Below, one piece after another: positions 1-7,800 of a stretch of DNA of 12,953 bases. The DNA is from CAYSHJ01 sp964589725 (GTDB taxonomy: Bacteria > Planctomycetota > Planctomycetia > Planctomycetales > Planctomycetaceae), in NCBI GenBank assembly GCA_964589725.1, contig CAZPUJ010000310.1:1-12953 (forward strand), in the 5' to 3' direction. How positions within the stretch are numbered: the first letter of the stretch is position 1; each line of letters begins with the position of its first letter. The notes beneath the pieces are model-generated. The model was not told the DNA's origin. It saw only the letters and a list, made by a program, of their open reading frames with translations, and ran no database searches. The position numbers were made by a program, and so were the translations under genes.

Positions 1-1
1 C

Positions 2-256
2 AACTTGGCGGTCAACAATCAATTCGAAGAGCGGCACGAGCTGGCCTTGTTGCGGCGGTACTTCGGCGAGATTCATGTGGATCACCTGCGACGATTGCGG
101 CTGATGCGGCTGGCCTCGGACCTGCGCGAGTCGATGTGGGGTTTCCTGCAAGCTGGCATCTCCACGCTAGACAATGACTACATTGAGTACGGCCGCACCC
201 ATTTGGACCGATTTTTGAAGGGCTGCACCATCAGGACTGAGGAACAAGACGAATGA
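2..256 (+). CDS. Choline/ethanolamine kinase-like phosphotransferase, C-terminal part (5' truncated by window)
   Basis: Only the last 84 or so residues are present; the reading frame is already open at the window edge, so the apparent TTG start at position 5 is not trusted. The visible part runs from NLAVNNQFEE through a YFGE segment, then LRLMRLASDLRESMWGFLQ and a final acidic/aromatic helix. This matches, from memory, the C-terminal pattern of the choline kinase/LicA-type phosphotransferase family (an asparagine-rich DLA.NN.F segment, YFG, then the SDLREAMW helix). Such enzymes transfer phosphate from ATP to choline, ethanolamine or another small alcohol in the cytoplasm. The catalytic Asp and the ATP-binding lobe lie upstream of the window and cannot be checked, so the substrate is not known. 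Its stop overlaps the start of the next gene (ATGA at 253-256), which suggests translational coupling with the flavoprotein. Confidence 0.75.
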   Translation, partial: NLAVNNQFEERHELALLRRYFGEIHVDHLRRLRLMRLASDLRESMWGFLQAGISTLDNDYIEYGRTHLDRFLKGCTIRTEEQDE

Positions 257-1503
257 TCCCCACGGAGGCCCGAGTTGTGATTGTCGGCGGCGGTATTGCC
301 GGCGCGAGCATTGCATTTCATCTCGCCAAGTTCGGCTGGCGAGACATCGTGGTACTTGAGCAAGGCGAGCTGATAAGCGGCACGACGTCGCACGCGCCGG
401 GACTGGTGGGGCAACTGCGATCGAACGAGAGCCTCACGAAGCTGCTCATGGACAGTGTCTCGCTGTATCGCGCGCTGCGACTGAGCGGTGAGGCCGGTTA
501 TTTCGAAGTGGGCAGCCTGCGACTGGCGTCATCGACAGAGCGGTTCGAGGAGATCAAACGTCAGGCGGAGTTTGCCCGGCGAGCGGGGCTGGAGGCACAT
601 CTACTCGGCCCGGCGGAGACGGTCAAGCTGTTTCCACTGATGAGTCTCGATGACGTTCACGGCGCGTTGTTCGTCCCCAGCGATGGATCGGCGACCGCGA
701 TTGTTCTGGCACGGAGCTTGATTGAGGAGGCTCAGCGATCGGGCGTCTCGTTTCATGCCAAAGTGCGAGTCGGGGCGGTCGAGACGACCAATGGCCGCAT
801 TCGTGCGGTCGAGACGAACGAAGGACGCATCCAGACCGAAACACTGGTGGTCGCCGCTGGCATTTGGTCACCGCTCGTCGGTCGCATGGCGGGCGTCGCG
901 CTGCCGCTCATTCCGATGCAACATCAATACGTCGAGACCGCTCCGCTGCCGGAGCTTGCGGGACAAACCGTCGCCAACCTGCGCGATCCGGACAAGCTGG
1001 TCTACTTGCGACAGCGCGACGATCGGCTTGTCATCGGCGGCTACGAGCGGAATCCGCGGCCGTTTTCGGTCGATGCGATTCCCGATCGGGCAGATCCGAC
1101 GGTCCACACATTCGATGCCAGCCACTTCGAGCAACTGCGGCGTGCGATGGCCGAGCGTGTTCCCTGTCTGGCGTCGACGGAGCTGACGAAAGGCGTCAAT
1201 GGCCTGGAGAGTTTCACGCCCGACGGCGAGTTCCTGCTCGGCCCGTCGCGCGAAGTGCCTGGCTTTTGGGCCGCGTGCGGCTTCTGCGCTCATGGCGTTT
1301 CCGGAGCCGGCGGCGTGGGCCGGGCTCTGGCCGAATGGATCGTCGAAGGCCAACCGAGCGTGGACTTGTCGGCCACGGCCATTGATCGATTCCGTGGGCA
1401 AGGCTCGGATCTGCGCTTCATCGAGCAAAGTGCGTGTCGAGTGTACGGCAGGTACTACGACATTCGGCGTGCGGAACCATCAACCTCGCACGGCCATCCG
1501 TGA
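253..1503 (+). CDS. FAD-dependent oxidoreductase, sarcosine/dimethylglycine dehydrogenase-like DAO domain, single-domain form
   Basis: 416 residues. The N-terminus has the Rossmann dinucleotide motif VVIVGGGIAGASIAFHL (residues 8-24) and the ribose-binding acidic residue in VVLEQ (E36). The next segment, SGTTSHAPG (42-50), lines up with the stretch of dimethylglycine and sarcosine dehydrogenases where a histidine carries covalently bound FAD; H47 is the candidate here. The end has the CGFCAHGVSGAGGVGRALAEWI flavin-binding motif. Family members oxidise N-methyl groups of glycine derivatives, often passing formaldehyde to tetrahydrofolate through C-terminal GcvT-like domains. Those domains are absent: the protein stops just after the linker YGRYYDI. 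The start is ATG with GAGGA at 239-243, nine bases upstream, and a 4-bp overlap with the kinase-like gene. The shared transcript suggests choline-derived or methylated-amine metabolism (inference). A stand-alone sarcosine-oxidase-like or other amine oxidase is also possible. Confidence 0.85.
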   Translation: MIPTEARVVIVGGGIAGASIAFHLAKFGWRDIVVLEQGELISGTTSHAPGLVGQLRSNESLTKLLMDSVSLYRALRLSGEAGYFEVGSLRLASSTERFEEIKRQAEFARRAGLEAHLLGPAETVKLFPLMSLDDVHGALFVPSDGSATAIVLARSLIEEAQRSGVSFHAKVRVGAVETTNGRIRAVETNEGRIQTETLVVAAGIWSPLVGRMAGVALPLIPMQHQYVETAPLPELAGQTVANLRDPDKLVYLRQRDDRLVIGGYERNPRPFSVDAIPDRADPTVHTFDASHFEQLRRAMAERVPCLASTELTKGVNGLESFTPDGEFLLGPSREVPGFWAACGFCAHGVSGAGGVGRALAEWIVEGQPSVDLSATAIDRFRGQGSDLRFIEQSACRVYGRYYDIRRAEPSTSHGHP

Positions 1504-1567
1504 GACAATGTGGCGAGCGCGCATTGCCAGGCAACTTGCCTTGCGGACTGTTCCGGTGTTGCGCTGA

Positions 1568-2467
1568 TTAACTTTCCCTTGCTGGCAAATGTAGGACGTG
1601 TGCGAGATCCGTCGACGTTTCCTCGCTAACCTGCGACATCTCGACCGTGTTCTGAGCAGCATCGCCGCCAAGCCAGCACATCTGCGATTCGGCGCGGTCG
1701 ACCAATCCGGCGAGGGTGCATTCCTCACTGGGAAATTCAGCGACGCCGACCTGCAGCCGCAGCCCCAACTCCTCGTGGATGGATTTCGCAGCTTGGTCCA
1801 ACAGAGACCGCACGGCCTGGCCGTCCGATTCCGGAAACATGACCACAAACCCATCGTTGCGCATGACCACCAAATCGCTGGTAGACGCGGCGTCCAACAG
1901 CACGCCTGCGACACGCGATTCCAAATACTTGCGAACCATCTCATGGCGAGCGATATTTGCAAGACGTTCCAGGTCCGACTCCTTGAAATCGCGACTAAAC
2001 GACACGGTCGCCAGCGAAAGTGCGTGCTCGAAACGTCGCGCCCGCTGCATCTCCCGGTACATTTCGGACTCGCCATCTTTCAAATCGAACGGCTGTCTCC
2101 CCAACGGTATCGCAGCCAACTCACCGGCACTCCGCACGAACTCATCAAGCCCGTGGGCGACACGCCAGGCGAGCACATTCGTCAAGCCCAACACAAGGCA
2201 CTCGGTCACTGTAATCGGCAGTTGCGATCCGAAAAACGAGTAACCAAGCGACCACTTGAGAACCGCGTAGAGCGGCAGACTGGCGAACGTGATTTGAGCC
2301 AGCGTCACCTTATGAAGCTTGGGAATGCAGATGATCACCACCACCACGATGCCCACTAACACGTACAGGAAGGATGTGAGATTGATTGGCTCGTAAACTC
2401 TTTCCACGTTGTACAAAACGGCCAGCCACAACGTGAGAAGCACAAAGGAAACGCGTAAATTGAGCAT
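1568..2467 (-). CDS. Four-helix membrane protein with degenerate GGDEF domain
   Basis: 299 residues from the chosen ATG. Four hydrophobic segments are visible at about 5-20, 31-48, 55-72 and 84-102, then a short linker and a cytoplasmic domain of about 150 residues. That domain reads like a diguanylate cyclase: it begins RARRFEHALSLATVSFSRD (142-160), has VVMRNDGFVVMFPESD (200-215) where active enzymes have a GGDEF loop, and ends LQVGVAEFPSEECTLAGLVDRAE (238-260). The signature is reduced to RNDGF, the catalytic acidic residue after the Asp is Gly, and no RxxD inhibitory site precedes it. Synthesis of c-di-GMP is therefore unlikely, and a sensor or scaffold role is inferred. It lies 54 nt downstream of the sugar transferase on the same strand, so it may regulate polysaccharide export or synthesis. 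A longer GTG start at 2518 exists, but its only Shine-Dalgarno-like sequence is too close. Confidence 0.7.
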   Translation of the reverse strand: MLNLRVSFVLLTLWLAVLYNVERVYEPINLTSFLYVLVGIVVVVIICIPKLHKVTLAQITFASLPLYAVLKWSLGYSFFGSQLPITVTECLVLGLTNVLAWRVAHGLDEFVRSAGELAAIPLGRQPFDLKDGESEMYREMQRARRFEHALSLATVSFSRDFKESDLERLANIARHEMVRKYLESRVAGVLLDAASTSDLVVMRNDGFVVMFPESDGQAVRSLLDQAAKSIHEELGLRLQVGVAEFPSEECTLAGLVDRAESQMCWLGGDAAQNTVEMSQVSEETSTDLAHVLHLPARES

Positions 2468-2477
2468 CTTAGTAGCA

Positions 2478-2483
2478 TCCTTT
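2478..2483 (-). promoter_or_regulatory. Ribosome binding site deciding the start of the GGDEF-like gene
   Basis: AAAGGA on the minus strand, 10 nt before the ATG at 2467. The alternative GTG at 2518 has GAGG only about 3 nt away, which is too close. The internal start also puts a hydrophobic helix at the N-terminus. Confidence 0.5.
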
Positions 2484-2521
2484 CGCACGAAATTGTGGCA
2501 CGCAACCGCGGGAATCACACC

Positions 2522-3187
2522 TCAATAGGCCCCTTTTTGATTCAACACGGCTGCAAACGTCCCAAAAAGGATCTGCAGGTCAAACCAAAAACTCTGCCGT
2601 TCGATGTACTGGCGGTCGAGACGCACTCGGTCGTTGAAGTCGAGATCGCTGCGCCCGCTGATTTGCCACAGGCCGGTAATGCCCGGCTTGACTTCCAGCC
2701 GCTCGGTGTGCCACAGCGTGTAAGTACTTGCATCGAAGGACGTTGGCCGTGGCCCCACCAGACTCATGTCACCGTTAAGCACGTTGAAGATTTGCGGCAG
2801 TTCATCGAGACTCGTTTTTCGCAGGAAGGCCCCAACGCGAGTCACTCGCGGGTCGTCGATGATCTTGAAGTCAGGCCATGTCAATACATTCAAGTGGGCG
2901 AGTTCTTTTTTCAGCTCCTCCGCGTTCTCAACCATCGTCCGGAATTTGTGCATCCGAAACCGCCTCCCCTTATGGCCCGTCCGCAACTGGGGGAAATGAA
3001 TTGGTCCCGGGCTCTCAAGCCGTATCGCCACGGCACAGAGGAGAAGTACGGGAAGCACGACCGGCAACAGCGCAGCGCACACCGCGACGTCAAAACAACG
3101 CTTCACGAAGTTGAATCGCGATCTGCTCAGGATTCTTGATCGCCGACGAATCAACGGATATGACGACAAAACATAGGCCGCAGACAC
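2522..3187 (-). CDS. Short bacterial sugar transferase (polyprenyl-phosphate sugar-1-phosphate transferase)
   Basis: 221 residues. This is the catalytic unit of the WcaJ/PglC family, which moves a sugar-1-phosphate from a nucleotide sugar onto undecaprenyl phosphate and so starts a surface-polysaccharide repeat unit at the inner face of the cytoplasmic membrane. Visible marks are KRCFDV (29-34) leading into a hydrophobic membrane segment (about 35-56), ESPGP (58-62), KFRTM (81-85), KTSLDELPQ (124-132) carrying the Asp-Glu pair known to be catalytic in PglC, GDMSLVGPRP (139-148), and KPGITGLWQ (167-175). It lacks the N-terminal multi-helix and nucleotide-binding-like domains of long WcaJ-type enzymes, so it is a short monotopic form. 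The start is GTG, supported by AGGAG seven bases upstream. The GGDEF-like gene follows on the same strand and a glycosyltransferase is divergent. The sugar cannot be read from sequence. Confidence 0.92.
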   Translation of the reverse strand: MSAAYVLSSYPLIRRRSRILSRSRFNFVKRCFDVAVCAALLPVVLPVLLLCAVAIRLESPGPIHFPQLRTGHKGRRFRMHKFRTMVENAEELKKELAHLNVLTWPDFKIIDDPRVTRVGAFLRKTSLDELPQIFNVLNGDMSLVGPRPTSFDASTYTLWHTERLEVKPGITGLWQISGRSDLDFNDRVRLDRQYIERQSFWFDLQILFGTFAAVLNQKGAY

Positions 3188-3194
3188 TTGGGGA

Positions 3195-3199
3195 CTCCT
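3195..3199 (-). promoter_or_regulatory. Ribosome binding site for the sugar transferase GTG start
   Basis: AGGAG on the minus strand, 7 nt before the GTG at 3187. It supports a GTG start, and no better in-frame ATG lies before the conserved domain. Confidence 0.6.
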
Positions 3200-3264
3200 G
3201 GAAGATTGGTTGTAGCAATAAAAATGGGTAGAACTGATTAAATGGAGTAGCCTGGAGGGTTAAT

Positions 3265-3293
3265 ATTCTGTAAAAATGTCGCAGTAAGTTCAA
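3265..3293 (-). promoter_or_regulatory. Candidate sigma-70-type promoter for the sugar transferase / GGDEF-like pair
   Basis: On the minus strand TTGAAC (3293-3288) is followed after 17 nt by CAGAAT (3270-3265). Four bases in each box match TTGACA and TATAAT. It lies in the AT-rich 223-bp spacer between the divergent genes, with about 70 nt of leader before the GTG start. I found no equally good promoter for the glycosyltransferase direction. Planctomycete promoters are poorly defined, so this is tentative. Confidence 0.35.
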
Positions 3294-3398
3294 GAGGGCA
3301 ATGTGAGGATTTTAACGGAATTGCGGGAAAAGTTGGTAATGCGTGTTCTGCGTTCCGCGATGCCCCCTGGCGAACCCGTGTTTCGAGTGTTTACTGCT

Positions 3399-3403
3399 AA
3401 GGA
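3399..3403 (+). promoter_or_regulatory. Ribosome binding site deciding the glycosyltransferase start
   Basis: AAGGA, 7 nt before the ATG at 3411. The frame stays open upstream to a GTG at 3303, which has AGAGGG only 4 nt away. Starting there would add 36 residues before the conserved domain, so the internal ATG is preferred. Confidence 0.5.
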
Positions 3404-3410
3404 ATCTCAC

Positions 3411-4778
3411 ATGTCCGGTCTAGTTGGTACTTCGCCTGAGGATTTTGAACCGTCGGAAACTCCGATGCGGTTGGCCTACATGATGTCGCGATTTCCAAAG
3501 CTCACCGAGACATTCGTGCTTCGAGAAATGGTTGAAATGGAGCGGCTTGGGAACGACGTCCGCGTCTATCCGCTGCAGCGCGAACGAACGAGCATTGTTC
3601 ATCCAGAGGCGACAGCTTTCGTCGAACGAGCCTGCTTCACGCCCTGGCTGTCTTTCGCAATTCTATTCTCGAACGCAAAAGTGCTGATGCGGAATCCCGG
3701 CCGCTATCTGTCGACGTTCCTGTCGCTCATTCGCGCTAACTTTGGGTGGACGCGTTACCTATCCGGGGCCATCCTGTTCTTTCCGAAGGTTGTCCACCTG
3801 TCAGAAAAAATGCGGAAGGACGGTGTTCAGCATCTGCACGCTCATTTTGCCAGCCATCCGGCAATGGCAGCGTGGGTCATCCATCGACTGTCCGGTCTTC
3901 CGTACAGCTTCACGGCTCATGGTTCCGACCTGCACTGCGACCGGCACATGCTGCGTGAAAAGGTCGCCGATGCGGCAGCGGCTATCACCATTTCTGACTA
4001 CAACCGACAACTGATCATTGCTGAATGCGGTGCGGACTCGGCCAGCAAAGTGCATGTGGTTCGCTGTGGCATCGATCCGAAAATCTTTCCGGCTCGGACG
4101 TCCCCAACCAACTTCGATCGCGGACTGGGACCATTCCAGATGGTTTGCGTGGGCACACTCCACGAGGTCAAAGGCCAGCAGTATCTGTTACAGGCATGTC
4201 GCCACCTCGCGGACAATGGTCTTCATTTTGTGTGCCATCTTGTCGGCGACGGTCCCGACCGTGAAATGCTTGAGAAACTCGCGGCGGAACTCGGCATCGC
4301 CACACGCTGCCAGTTCCACGGCAAGTGTACCGGCCCCGAAATAATTCAATTGCTTGCCGACATCGACGCGATCGTCGCACCAAGTGTTCCGACCAGCGAC
4401 GGTCGCCGTGAAGGCATTCCGGTGGTGTTGATGGAGGGACTCGGTTCAGCCATTGCTGCCATTGGTAGCGATCTTTCCGGGATCCCGGAACTGGTACGAC
4501 ACCAACAAACAGGGCTGCTCACGCCACCGCGCGATGCCACGGCTATCGCGGACGCGATTCTGCGCATCGCCACCGATCATCAACTCAGGCACCGACTTGC
4601 CTCTGCTGGGTGCGAACTGGTTCAAAAGGAATTCAACGTCTCGCGAAACACGGCTGCCCTTCTGAGTTTGATTGAAGGAAGCCCGAAAAACGTCGAATCT
4701 ATTCCGGCTGAGGACTCCGCGAAGACGCAATACGTCCACGTGAACGAAGAAAACGTGGAGGCCGCATGTCTGGTGTAA
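3411..4778 (+). CDS. Glycosyltransferase family 4 (GT-B fold), exopolysaccharide type
   Basis: 455 residues from the ATG at 3411. The N-terminal GT-B lobe begins MRLAYMMSRFPKLTETFVLREM (19-40), a pattern I associate with colanic-acid-type glycosyltransferases such as WcaL/AmsK. It also contains HAHFASHPAMAAW (143-155) and FTAHGSDLH (167-175), the acceptor-side histidine-glycine motif. The C-terminal lobe has VCVGTLHEVKGQQYLL (245-260), LVGDGPDR (277-284) and the EX7E retaining-enzyme signature with E334 and E342, followed by SGIPELV (356-362). It most likely adds a sugar from a nucleotide donor to a lipid-linked oligosaccharide in the cytoplasm. The usual small-residue stretch after the second Glu is slightly altered (GLGSAIAAI). 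It is divergent from the sugar transferase gene, which supports a shared polysaccharide role. The last 30 or so residues are charged and outside the domain. Donor and acceptor are unknown. The longer start at 3303 cannot be excluded. Confidence 0.88.
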   Translation: MSGLVGTSPEDFEPSETPMRLAYMMSRFPKLTETFVLREMVEMERLGNDVRVYPLQRERTSIVHPEATAFVERACFTPWLSFAILFSNAKVLMRNPGRYLSTFLSLIRANFGWTRYLSGAILFFPKVVHLSEKMRKDGVQHLHAHFASHPAMAAWVIHRLSGLPYSFTAHGSDLHCDRHMLREKVADAAAAITISDYNRQLIIAECGADSASKVHVVRCGIDPKIFPARTSPTNFDRGLGPFQMVCVGTLHEVKGQQYLLQACRHLADNGLHFVCHLVGDGPDREMLEKLAAELGIATRCQFHGKCTGPEIIQLLADIDAIVAPSVPTSDGRREGIPVVLMEGLGSAIAAIGSDLSGIPELVRHQQTGLLTPPRDATAIADAILRIATDHQLRHRLASAGCELVQKEFNVSRNTAALLSLIEGSPKNVESIPAEDSAKTQYVHVNEENVEAACLV

Positions 4779-4861
4779 GAACCGTTCTGTCTTGATCGGT
4801 ATTCGCGTAAGGCTCTGATCGTGGTCACCGAGACTCGCCCCCGCGTTTGTGACAAAACCAC

Positions 4862-7800
4862 TCAGCGGTTGCCCACCTGCTTTTCTTTCGCCAGGAACGC
4901 GATCAAGTCCACGAACTCCTCCACGGTGAGTATTTTTTCCAAGCCGTCGGGCATGATGCTCGTGGCGTGAGCCTTCAGTTCCTCGATGTCAGCTTTTCGC
5001 AGCGACTGCTTCTTGCCTTGATTGTCGGCGATCACCAGCGTGTCGTCGGTCTCGGACACCTTGAGGCCGGTCAACACGCGGCCGTCTTGCAGCGCGACGG
5101 TCAGCGACTGAAAGCCGGCGGCAATCGTGCGGCTGGGTTCCAGCAGCGACTCGATGATGTGGATGCGTGAAAAGCGGCTGCCGATGCCGGTCAGTTCGGG
5201 GCCAATCCGCTCGCCTTGCTCACCGAGCCGGTGACACTTCAGGCACTGCGACTTCTCGATCGTGAGGAACAGCTTTCGTCCCCGCTCGATGTCGCCCGTG
5301 CGAGACAGCGCGGCCTCGACGAGCTGTTCGTGTTCGGCTTTGGAACTCTTGAGACGAAACCGCGCGTGAAACTCCAGCGCGGCATCCGTCACGCCGCTCA
5401 GTTGCAGCAGCAGCCGATTCGGTCCTTTTGCGAGTTCGCCTTCAAAGCGGTCGGTATCCGGTTGCAAGCGGCGAGCCTCCGCACGTTCCAGAACCGACTT
5501 GCCATTGAACCAAACACGCAGCGGACTGTTGCTCGACATCAGGAACTGTGCGGAGGCTGCGTCAGACGAACTGAAATCGGCGTACGCCAGCCAAAACCCA
5601 TCTTTGATCGAAGGATCATTTTCGACCGAGCGCACCAGCCGCACGCGAGCATCCGGTCCATCGCCAAACACAGTATTTGTCGCCCGGACGCCTGCGTCCG
5701 GGCGACCGGGCATAGGCGTCCGAACTATTTGCACGGCGATGCGAGCAGCCTCGTCACGCGACAAAGGTCCGATCAAATACCAGCACAGCAGGACGCCACT
5801 CGTCCCCTGCAAATCGATCAATGCTCGTTCCAGATAAGCGCGACTTGCCGCATCGAGTCCTTCTTGAGCGGTCCATTTCGACAGCATCTCGACCGTCAAA
5901 TGGAGCACTTCCGCCGACGAGTGGCGAGTGGCGACCTCGACCACCGCTTTTGCCTCGTCCGGCCCGCCGAAGTCCGCGAGGCAACGCAGTGCACTCACTT
6001 GCGTTTCCGCATCCGACAACGCGGCGACGGCCAGCGGCACAACCTGCGGCTCCCGCAGTTGCCGCAGTGAGTCGAGGCTTGCCAGCCGCACTGCGACGTC
6101 GGCATCTCGCGCTAAAGTCAATAATTCTGGGATAACGACTCGCGCGCCGAGCTGACCTGCCGCGAACGCCGCCGCGCGGCGGACGCGCGCGTCATTGTCT
6201 TTCAAAAGAGCCGGAATCAACTCTGCTCCATCCGCGATTCGCAGGGCTGCCAATGTTTCGATGGCAGCGGCGCGCACGTCGGCGTTTGACGACTGAGTCT
6301 TGCTGAGCAGCAATGTCTGAACTGCGTTGCTAACCATCGGTGGGCTGCTGGCAGCGGAATTGCGATTTCCCAATTCACGCAGCACCCGGGCAAGAATCGG
6401 ATCGTCCTTTAGTGTCTTGGTGAGCGCGACCAGTTGCGGTTCGCGTGATTCATTCGGTCCACCGGTCCATTGCGCGAAAGCCGCCAGCCGCGCGGTGTCG
6501 GGTTTGCGAGCGTCGCTGATCGCCGACTCCAGCAATTCGCGCGTCGCCTCGTGGGGATGTTCGTGGAGTGAATCGAAGATCGCCGTGAGTCGTTCCGCAT
6601 CCGTCTCGACGCGCAGCCACGCGGCGAGCGTTTCCAGCCGTGTTGGGACTTTCTCACGCTGCATCCGACGCAACGTGGCCAAGCGCGTCGCCACATCGGA
6701 TTCCGCGAGCACTCGATTCAACGCTTGCTCGATGAGTTCTGTCCGTTCCCAAGCCACCGTGTTCGCTGGCCGCGGCGCTGGACGGAATCCCCAATAGACC
6801 CACTGTGTCACCGGCTTCCGATGCACGCGGCACAAGGCGTCGGCGTACTCGCGCTGGAGAACCGGATTTGTGTCCAAGCGCAGGCGAGCGATCAATCCAT
6901 CGACAATTCTCGGTTCGTGTTGGTCCGCGATGGATCGCAATGCGACATCGCGGATCGTGACCGAATGATCTTCTGGTTTTTGAAAACCCGATACCGGTTG
7001 GTTGTCCAGCAGCCGGAGCACGCCTGCCCAATTGCCAGACTGCCGCAGCGTTTGTTGAGCCGCGTGCGCCAGCGACGCATCGAGACTCATGACCTGCTTC
7101 CGCAACCATTCCGGTGACCCTGACCAACGCAACCGTCCCAGCGCGACGACGACCTCGAATTCGAGAGTCGCTTTCTGATTCTGAACCAGTGCCGCCAAAC
7201 GCTCCGCGAGCTTCGCATCGCCCGGTCCAGCGGCATCGAGGCGATGTTGAACCAATACGGGATCGATCAGGTCCGCCAGTGCTCGTACCACTTGCACTCG
7301 CACATTCCGATCGAAGACCGACTCATGGATCGAAAACAAGACCGGAATTGCGTCTTGGCCCAATCCATTTGCCAGAATCCAGACCACATGCTTCCAGGCT
7401 TGCACTTCCAGGTCGAGCGTGAGCTTGTCTCGCTGGAGGACTTCCCACATCGCCGCCGTACCCTCGCGGCCGCGACGCTCGATTTGCAATTGAGCTTCGA
7501 GTCGTTCGTAGTAGCTCTCTGAATTAAGCCGTGCGACCCAACCCTCCATGTCGTTCGGTGCCGGCTGTCCCTCGTTGGCGCGTCGAGCTGGTGTGCCGTG
7601 AGCGATTCGGTAAATCCGCGCGCGACCGCGCTTGGGACGCTGGCCGTCGGCCCAGTCAGCAATTAGCAATGAGCCGTCGCGATCGACGATGAGGTCAGTT
7701 GGCTTGAAGCCATAGGGGTCGTTGTCCGCTCCGGATGCGAACTCGATCTCTTGCAACGGTGCAAAACTGCTGCCACGCGGTTCGGGAGCGTACCGCATCA

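Noticed and set aside
1504..1567. Possible terminator between converging genes (stem CAATGTG 1506-1512 / CGCATTG 1520-1526)
   Set aside because: Short stem with a wobble pair and no T-run on either strand, so not supportable as an intrinsic terminator.
1598..2359. 253-residue open frame on the plus strand
   Set aside because: Antisense to the GGDEF-like membrane protein, no domain, and a His/Arg-rich composition expected of a shadow.
2495..3139. 214-residue open frame on the plus strand
   Set aside because: Lies opposite the sugar transferase, whose motifs are unmistakable; no features of its own.
4779..4861. Possible terminator in the 83-bp convergent gap
   Set aside because: Only broken pairing (GTGGT with ACCAC and a bulge) and no T-run; nothing else recognised here.
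5216..6070. 284-residue open frame on the plus strand
   Set aside because: Antisense to the haem-protein gene; Arg/Gln-rich shadow without motifs.
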